Assembly: GCA_035582835.1 (NCBI GenBank) | Contig: JAYKAV010001842.1 | Span: 505,989 to 569,988, forward strand | Direction: 5' to 3' | Origin: Phoebastria nigripes | Taxonomy: Eukaryota > Chordata > Aves > Procellariiformes > Diomedeidae | Length of the DNA: 64,000 bases | Part shown: positions 56,371 through 64,000 of the stretch, one piece after another | Layout: each line of letters starts with the position of its first letter | Position numbering within the stretch: the first letter of the stretch is position 1 | Notes under the pieces: generated by a model | Told to the model about the DNA's origin: nothing | Database searches by the model: none | What the model saw: only the letters and a program-made list of their open reading frames with translations | Position numbers and translations under genes: made by a program

Positions 56371-58060
56371 ACGATGCCCAGGACAGGGGGGGAAAGGGCC
56401 ACCCACCATGGGGGCACCGAGCTCTCGTCCCCCACCTTGGCACCTTCAGGGCTACTGTGGCCATGGCCAGCCCTGGCCCTGCCACACGGTCCTGGCCACA
56501 ACCGGCCACTGCACCCCAGCCATGGGGACGCCCCCACCCTGGCAAATGGGGACAAGCCCCCGACCCCTCGCCCACCGGCGCCTGCTGTGCCCAGGAGAGC
56601 CCCATTCAACCTCAACAGAAAAAATCAAAACCAAAATAAAACATCTGCAGCACCAAACCATAAACACAACAAACTAAACCAACAACTGCAGAGAAACCAA
56701 AACCAAAGGCCAGGCACACCCCAACACTCACCCCCACCCCCCACACACACACTGGCCCCAGGCAGTGGCCCCCCCCCCATGGGCATGGCAGGTGCTGGAA
56801 GCAGCCGAGAGCAGACAAGGGACCGGGGATCCGCTCCCAGCTGGGGATGGGCACCCCCACCCCGGGGCCCCCCACAGGGAACGAGAGCTCAGGGACACCC
56901 CGGGAAACAGGGACAACCCGCCCCGACACGCACCAGACACCACGCAGCACCCTAATGCCGATGGGATGGAGGTCATGGGCAAGCACGACCCTGCAGCTGC
57001 AGCCACGGCTGACGGTGCCAGTCCATGTCTGGGGCTCTTCTTGGGCACAGCCTGCACTGCAAGATGGGGAGGAGCGGGGTGAGCAGTGGGGCCCATGGGG
57101 TAATCCCAAAAGAGCATCCCTCATCCCTCCCTGAGCCCCCACCGCCCTCCAGCCCCAACATGCACCCCCGAACCTGTGCTGCCGGAGCGGTCCCGCTCTG
57201 CCAGTGGACACCTGCTCTCACCTCCACCAAGGATGCCCCGGGGAGGGACTGGCCACAGCGCTGCATGCCATGGAAAGAATGTAGGGGATAAGACTGTGAG
57301 CCATCTGCCCAAAAGCACCCACCAGCCCCCTACACCCCCAACCCAGCTGGGGTACCCATGGGACGCCCCAGTCCCACTGCTCCCATGGTGGGAGAACTGG
57401 GGAAAAAAACAAGGGAGAAAAGTGCAGGGTCACCTTTCCCAAGGGCGAACAGGTCCAGGGGAGATGGGATCAGCCCCGGGATCACCTATACACCCAGGTG
57501 CTCTGTGCACAAGGGGTCAGGACAGGACAGGGAGCACCAGCACCCCCACAGCCTGGGGGGACAGGGAAGGGACACGGGGAAGGGGACCACTGTGGCACTG
57601 AGCTCTCTCAACCCCCCTGAGCACAGCCAGGGCCATCGCAGCCACATCCCAGCTCCTGCTGGACCCCCCCACCCTCCACCCTGGGCCCCTGGCTGCGGGG
57701 TTGCGGTGCCCAGCTCAGGGCCAGCTCCGGTACAGGGCTGGCACCCCCTGGCCCTGGGGAGCTCAGGGCAGCCCCAGCTCCCTCTGGCAGAAGTGGCCGC
57801 AACTCCCCAGGCGCTTGCCCCCGGCCCCACACAGGCACGGGGCCCCCGCCACTGCCCTGGGGTGCCTGCCACCCCCAAGAAAGCCAGAAAGGGAAAAAAC
57901 CAAAATGAACGGCTGCAGCTCCAAACCATAAACACAACAAGCTAAAATAACAACAAAAGGCAAAGCAAAAGCCCCCAAAAAACTCACACATGCACCCCAC
58001 AGCCATGCACCCCACGCGTACCCCCAGGTTTTCCTGGGTACAGCAGGCACCACTGGCATC

Positions 58061-60359
58061 CGAGCCGATGCTGTGGCCATGGCAGTGGCCGGGAACCCGC
58101 AGCCCACGGTGCCAAGGACAGGCACCCGAGGTGGGCCCCCAACAGTAGGGACCCATGGCCACCCTGTGCCGAGCTCCCCGGGAAAGGCAGCACCGGTCCG
58201 TGCCAGCCCCAACCCCGGGGCTGCTGCCAGCATCCCACTGCAGCTGTGGCCGGCACTGCGAGCCCTCCTGCNGAGGGGACAACAAGCTCAGTGCCATGTG
58301 GGCGACAGGGATGAGGATGAAATACACATCAAATCCCACTCTCACCTGTAATGGACGGGACTGCAGGACCTCGAGATCGCTACTCCACTGGCCAAGCACG
58401 GGCTCTGGGGATAAGGAGAGGATGGAGACCGACCGTACCTAGAATCTGTTTTGTTTACATGTTCCTCTGTTCCTCTTTGCTGTATTTCCACCATGTCATC
58501 TTAAAAATCAGTTTCCATATACCTTGTTCTTTTCCTTTTAAATAAAACCCACGATTCACATCTTTTGTTCCCAGTTTTCTCCTCCCTCTGTCTCAGGATC
58601 TCGTAGTGGGGCAGATCTCCAACAGGATGCTGCAATCACGCAGTACCTAAAAACAGAGCTTCATTCACCCCAGCAGCGCAGGTGATGGGCAGCGCGGGCT
58701 CCCAGTCCAGCCATCCAGCTTCACCATGAAGGATGCACCGCTCCAGCTCCAGCGCTGTCAGCAACTCAGGCTGCTCCAGGCCCCAGGTGAAGACCACATC
58801 CTCTCCGGCTCCCGCCCAGCTCACCATGGCCCTTGCCCTGCCCTTTCAGCCCCCAGCACCACCCTAATTGGCTCAACCTGAGCCCCCTTTGCGATTTCCC
58901 CCACCTGGGGCCAGGTAGGTCCCTCCCTGCCCTCCTCCCCAGAGATGTCCCACTCCCCACTGACTGCTCCTCACCTCCAGCCATCCCTTCGCCCCCATGT
59001 TGCNGAGGCAGGGGCCACACGTCCCAGACCCCTGCACCAGCCAGGGAAGGTCCCGCTCATCCCCTGTTCCTGGTTTCTAGGGCAAAGCACAGCCTGCCTC
59101 AAGGCTGCACGGCCTTAGGGTCTCCCAGTGATGTCCCCCCATCTGGCTTAAATCCNCCAAGCCCCTGCCCCTCACAGCAGCCCCGTCGGGTCCTTTCGCA
59201 AAGCAAGGAGCACAATACGGGGTTGTCCCCCGTGGCAAGAGCCGCAGCAGCCCAAAGTGGTCCTCCCCCATGCAGGGCGGCATCCTTCGTGCGGCTCACC
59301 TTTTGGAGCCGATGGGGACAAAGCGTGACTAGAGGGACCTTGTGCTCGTCAAGTAACTGAGGGGCTTTTCTTTCCAACACAGATGCTTCGGGTGCACATG
59401 GGGGACAGCCAGGCGTGCACCCCTGTGGGACGCTGTTCCCCAAGCAGTAGGGACTGGAAGCAACTGAAGGAGAGAGTTAACACCCTCTGGGGGAACGAGC
59501 CCGGCCCCCCCCCCCCTACTTTTAATTACTTCTTTCAAGTTTTCAGCTCCTTTTGCCATCGTGCAAGCCCCAGCACCCTTCGAAAAATAGTTAAACCCAA
59601 ACCCTGGGCTGAGAATCACTCTGCTGGCAGCACTGAGCTGCCTCAAAGCACCTGGAACGCTCCCAAAAAAAAGGAACATGGAAATACCTAGCGACTGCAA
59701 AGGCAAATTGGGAGATTCACAGGTTCCCTGCCCACTCACAAGCATCCCTCACCAGCCCAGCAGCACAGAGGCGAAGGGGCACAGCATGAGCTGCCTTTGC
59801 AGGGCCGAAACCCCTGCACAGTTTCCTGAGAGCATAAAACGCCTCATGTGATGAAGACGGGCCAGGCCAGGCAGCCGCATGTGTGGCTCTCCACCCTGTC
59901 CTGGCTCCGTGCAGCGAGCACAGCAGCTCGCTGACGCTTCCCTTCCCCACCTACCCTAAGGCAGCTGCGCCTCCTGAGGGCAGCTCCTCGGTCTCCAAGG
60001 ATGCTTTTCCCCCAACATCCCACAAACATCCAGGTTTTCTGACCCTAAACCATCACCGCAGCTACCCCCAGTGGCTCCTCAGGGCGACTGCTTTAACTCA
60101 GCTCTGATACTTGAAGGAATCCTCACCGGTTTCCTGCTGTAACTCCCATTTAACGTCCGATCGACTTCTTGAAAGGACGCGAGCTGCCTTCTCCATATGC
60201 TGGCACAACCACATTGGAATGGCTATCAGTAACAGCAGGAGGCTAAAAAATTACTCAAGCAAGGTTTTTCTTGCTCTTCCCATTTCAGAGAAGCCTTCGG
60301 GAGATGCTGAAATGGCATTCACGAGACGGAACAGACGAGGGAATACAACGCCAAAGATT
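58061..60359. other. Intergenic sequence before CASP9, no gene recognised
   Basis: Moderate-GC unique sequence. A plus-strand AATAAA at 58540-58545 in a T-rich context is an orphan polyadenylation signal, possibly ending a transcript or LTR from the repeat block on its left. Open frames here show no recognisable domains. Confidence 0.5.
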
Positions 60360-60832
60360 GTTTCCTTTTTCATTGCGTTTTATTGAAAATGAGAAATATC
60401 GATTGCAAAAATCATTCTGTTCCACTTAAGCGCCAGACCTCAATTCCATCAATCAGTTATCCAGGCACCAAAGAACACAAACATCGTGATCACCGAAAAA
60501 CGATACTCGGAGGCCAAGCGCAGCCACGTCGCGGCGAGCTAGAGGCGCTCTCCTCCGCGAGCGCGGAGTCTCCGGGCCGGCACATGCAAAGGAGCTTCCT
60601 TCACCCATCCCTGCTCCGTCCCTAACATTTCCCATCAGCACAGCACCGGTCTCCATCTTATCTCTATTTCACAACAAGGACAGCATTCACAGATTACATT
60701 TCTCAAGACAAACATCTTGACAGACAGACAAAGGCCACCGGGAGTATCGACACGAAGTCACAGTGGGTGCAGATTTCATCCGGCCGTGGGGAAGTAACTC
60801 TTACGCTTGGCGGGGACGTCGGAGCCCACACA
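60360..60832 (-). other. CASP9: CASP9 3' untranslated region
   Basis: Minus-strand sequence from the CASP9 stop to a canonical AATAAA at 60384-60379 (TTTATT on the plus strand). Cleavage is expected near 60360. This gives a compact 3'UTR of about 470 bases. Confidence 0.7.
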
Positions 60833-62700
60833 TCATTTGCATGCGAAGAAGAATTTTTTACGGAGGAAGTTGAAACAGCCTGGGATCTGCTTGTACCTCC
60901 CCTTGGCAGAGACGGTGTTTGCCACCTGAGAACAGGAGGAGAGCGGTTGAGGAGCAGGACGCTTCTCGCACATCAGGGCACGACCTCTCGCAGGAAGCAC
61001 GGTGCCAAAGACCATGGGGAATGGGACCATGGGACAGGAGAGCAGGCAGTTCTTCTAAAACGAGACATTTTTGCCAGCAAAACCAAAGGGGACTCGAGGG
61101 AAAACGGCCTTTCAGGAAACCCCGGCTGTACCAGCCACTGCTGCCTCCAGCGGTTGCTTCTCTGCATGAGCCACAACTCCCTCTTTCCCTTCGGGTGTTT
61201 CCTTAAAAGCAAATTCCCTTTCCACCCATTTTCTTCCAGACGTGCCCATCATTTCCCCAAGGTCACTTTCCTTGCACTGAATGCCAACTGGCAGAGAGAG
61301 GGTCTCACGCTACTCCCTTGAAATCAATAGCTGCCGTGCCACCACATGCCCAAGAAGTGCTGTGACATCAGGAAGACAACAAAACAGTAGGTCCTCTCTC
61401 CCCCGCTGCCTCCACGTAAGACTTTTCTCCTACTCGCGGAGAACAGTAAAAGCGTCCAGAAGTACCTACGCTTGTCCCCAACTTTGGCAATCTTCTCTAG
61501 TCAACAGGGCACGCAAGGGAAACCATTTATTCACCACACTGGTTCCACATTCCCAGCACATTGCGCCCCTCGTTTACCAGGAGACATGAACACAAACATC
61601 TGGCATCATCTCCCCGAGGGCGAGATGCTCCTCGAGACTTACCACTGTGTCACAGGAGCTCCAGAAGACACAAAACCCAGAGAGACAGGGCACCCGTGGA
61701 GATCTGCAGGCACGAGAGACCCAGTGGGTCTTCCCCGAGGGTGCAATCAGCCCGGACGTGTGGCGGCACGCTTACGACGGTGCCCCGTGTCCTGCCAGCT
61801 CGGACTTTTGAGTATGGGACGAGCTACGCTTTGGTCTAAGGCAATTTTTTAGCAGCTTCCTTGGCAAAGATTAAAGCCTGTACTTTCAGAACTATTTCTC
61901 ATTAGAGAAACCTCAAAGAGATTTTTGGCAGATTAATGCCAGACACTTTCTTAATAATTAGACCTCTCCACAGTACCTCCAATTAGCTAATCCGTAAATT
62001 AACGCTCAGTATCATCATTTCTCTTTTAAGCGTAGGCCTCCACGCCCTGACTGATTGCAGCTCTGACTATTTCCTTCATCATGACTACAAAACGCAGGAA
62101 AAAAAGACATTTACCCGCAGTAACATGTTCAGCAGGTCTTCCGAATGGGCGTATTGCTCTAGCACGCTGTCCAGCGTTTCCACGTACCACGAGCCGCTCG
62201 ACGCCTCCCTCCAGGAGACAAAACCTTCAGAGAAAGAGTGAGAACATTACTGCTAAAGCCAGTCTTCTGTTCTCGTCTCACCGAGTTACTGCCACTCCCC
62301 AGGTGCCATCTCCAATGGAGCCAGTTGCCCCTAACTGCCCCTGACGTTGGCCATGAAGCTCCGACTTTTTTGCCAATTTCCCTGTACCCAGCAAAGGATT
62401 TGCATGGGCTATCTCACCTGGAAAAGTTGAGTAGGAGACCAAGATGTCACTGGGCGTGGGCAAACTGGCTACGGCGTCCGGCTCGTCCATGTTACCCGAT
62501 GGAGTCTGAAAAGGAGTCGCATCCGACTGTAAAGAATCTCCAGGAGCTTCGTCGCCGGGTGAATCACAATCCACTAGAAAGCCTCGATCTCTTTGTTCTG
62601 CAAAAAGAGGCAAGAAGACAATCCCTGAAATTCATCTTACCCAAGCATTCAACAATCGTACATCCTCCATTAAGAAAAGATTAAAAAAAAAAAAAAAAAG

Positions 62701-62735
<35 letters not shown>

Positions 62736-63317
62736 CCTCCAGTGAACAAAGTTTTTTGGCTCTTTGGCTGCACTGGTTGAGTCGGAGCCATTGGGCGATT
62801 CACACGAACGCCCTCGGTCCGTGCTTCCCCACTGACCTCGTGGCTGAAGACCTGGAGCAGCCAGTCAGTGTGCACTGCCTGGCCATGTGCTGCAATTACT
62901 CCCCTCCTTCCGTCCCGCATCTCCCTACCGTGCAGTAAAACTGTTCCAGCACACGCAAATCGGTACTGCCCTCCTACGAGAGGCTCGTGTCTGAGCCCTT
63001 AGACTCAACCCATGCTAGCAGTAAGAATATGTGGCTGAGAGTAAGAGAAGATAGCCAGAGAAACAGGCGACGAACAAAAAAGGAACAAGAAGCCAAAGCC
63101 TAACCACCTCTCCGAAGCCTGCTTACGCCCAACAGCTCATTCGCTTCGGGAGCTAAAACAAAGATTCACCTCCACCACAGGCCTGGATGAAGAAGAGTTT
63201 AGGTTTTCCTCTCAAACTCGGGCAATGGGACCCAGTGAAATAGTTCACAATCTTTTCTATTGGAATGGGTTTTCCATCCGTTCCGTAAATGCCTCCAGGA
63301 AACTGAATATGGCTCGT
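60833..63317 (-). CDS. CASP9: CASP9, caspase-9, last four coding exons
   Basis: Initiator caspase activated on the APAF1 apoptosome. Minus-strand exons in order: 63317-63170, 62597-62418, 62224-62115 and 60925-60833 (stop 60835-60833). Phases 0/1, 1/1, 1/0 and 0 agree, giving 176 codons plus stop. The first exon holds the end of the large subunit: [13 protein letters not shown], then [10 protein letters not shown] with the catalytic Cys. QACGG is characteristic of caspase-9. The second holds the inter-subunit linker, with LQSD|ATPF giving an IAP-binding motif after autocleavage and DEPD|A as a second Asp site, then [17 protein letters not shown]. The third gives [16 protein letters not shown] and the fourth the C-terminus, [15 protein letters not shown]. 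The CARD and the exon with the catalytic His must lie beyond the right edge. Confidence 0.95.
62684..62733. repeat. Two A-tracts in a CASP9 intron
   Basis: Plus-strand runs of about 18 and 26 A's separated by gat, in the intron between the active-site exon and the linker exon. They could be T-rich intronic sequence in the CASP9 sense or a retroposon tail. No element body was recognised next to them. Confidence 0.8.
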
Positions 63318-64000
63318 CTGCAAGAGGAAAATCCAGGAGCTAGTAATGCAGAAGGTGAGGCCAGTTTCGAGGGAGCCCGTTTCTGATCGGGCGCTCTCTT
63401 CTGTCTCTTTGTAGCCCAAAGTTACCAGAACAAATCTCACTTCCTCGTGTTTGTGCAAATGTGCACACCGCATCAGCGCGAGGGGACGCCCAGCAGTCAT
63501 TTGAAACATACTAAAACCCAGCAATCCGACTCCTCTTATTATCCAACTCCTATCCCACCTCCCCCAGCGACAGGGTTCTTCATCCTCTGGAACAACGGGC
63601 ACATAACGTATGCCATTTCCCTAACAACTGCTCTCCTCTCCTCGTCCTTCAAGGCCTCTGACTTGCGATAAATAGGCTTTACGACTAATAGCATCTTCCC
63701 AGTCAGAGCTGGAGAGACAGGAAGGACTAAAGGACCATGGTATGAGGGTTAGCGCTACCTCCCTTTGCTCTCTGCCCATCATTCAGTTCTGAATTATATA
63801 CCCCAACTTCTGTCCACAGGCAACGCTGGATCAAACAACGCTGGAGAAGCTCCCGTTTTCTTTAACCCAGATACAAGAGTGTAACTCTTTGCAACGTACT
63901 ACTGCAATGGCCAAACTGCCATCAGATCAGTCATGACAGATCACTTCCCTCCCACCCTGCATGAGACCGCAGCACAGAGAATTAACCCCTTCCTGCACAG
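63318..64000 (-). other. CASP9 intron running off the window
   Basis: Begins with a good minus-strand acceptor (tcctcttgcag) at 63318 and shows no further exon to the right edge. I looked for the preceding caspase exon ending in the His-Gly motif and did not find it. Confidence 0.6.

Larger units (their letters stand above)
53500..58060. repeat. Degenerate kilobase-scale tandem repeat (about four units)
   Basis: Landmark A (ggcactgagctctc, one variant with ggcaccga) recurs at 53546, 55093, 56413 and 57594, giving spacings of 1547, 1320 and 1181. Landmark B (ctgcagcaccaaacca or a one-base variant) follows A at 53709, 56645 and 57913; for unit 2 it would fall in the N gap. Purine-rich segments and CA- or AAC-type microsatellites lie between. 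Units have diverged and differ in length. Long open frames on both strands come from purine/pyrimidine asymmetry. I recognise no gene or named transposon. Confidence 0.75.

Noticed and set aside
55921..56955. 344-codon plus-strand frame rich in Gly, Arg, Glu and Lys, and Ser/Pro-rich minus-strand frames opposite it
   Set aside because: It is a translation of a homopurine tandem repeat; similar frames appear in every unit and on both strands.

Overview
The window is vertebrate nuclear DNA, almost certainly from a bird. Multi-exon genes with GT-AG introns encode vertebrate proteins. Their order, FHAD1 (+), EFHD2 (+), CTRC (+), then CASP9 (-), is that of human 1p36.21 and, as I recall, chicken chromosome 21. 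A solo LTR at 45226-45673 belongs to a family I recognise as widespread in avian genomes. Short introns and GC-rich flanks fit a microchromosome. The species cannot be named. The assembly has two long N gaps (26225-26529 and 55284-55778) and many isolated N's.

Region by region: 1-24687 is the C-terminal three quarters of FHAD1. I could place 24 consecutive exons from 4177 to the stop whose splice phases all agree (3129 bp, 1042 codons plus stop), and one upstream proline-rich exon at 2331. 26090-31575 is EFHD2 (swiprosin-1): a CpG-island first exon broken by a gap, three further exons and a full 3'UTR. 32250-33990 is a complete eight-exon chymotrypsin C gene of 268 codons with a TATA-like box and a candidate pancreatic E-box element. 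34499-34630 is a decayed copy of the last large exon of an elastase/chymotrypsin-C-type protease, at the place where mammals carry CELA2A/CELA2B.

37940-52190 is the strangest part: about 14 kb of AT-rich, strand-symmetric, low-complexity DNA. Its short-word vocabulary drifts from zone to zone and reaches an AAGAACTT/AAGTTCTT core. One solo LTR has inserted into it. 53500-58060 is a degenerate kilobase-scale tandem repeat with long purine-only tracts. 60360-63317 holds the last four coding exons of CASP9 on the minus strand, including the active-site QACGG motif and the ATPF IAP-binding motif; earlier exons lie beyond the right edge.

The genes share a neighbourhood, not a pathway: a coiled-coil FHA protein, a calcium-dependent actin regulator, a secreted pancreatic protease and the apoptosome initiator caspase. 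The least explained material is the 14-kb block and the adjoining macrosatellite, which occupy the CTRC-CASP9 interval where mammals keep elastase genes.
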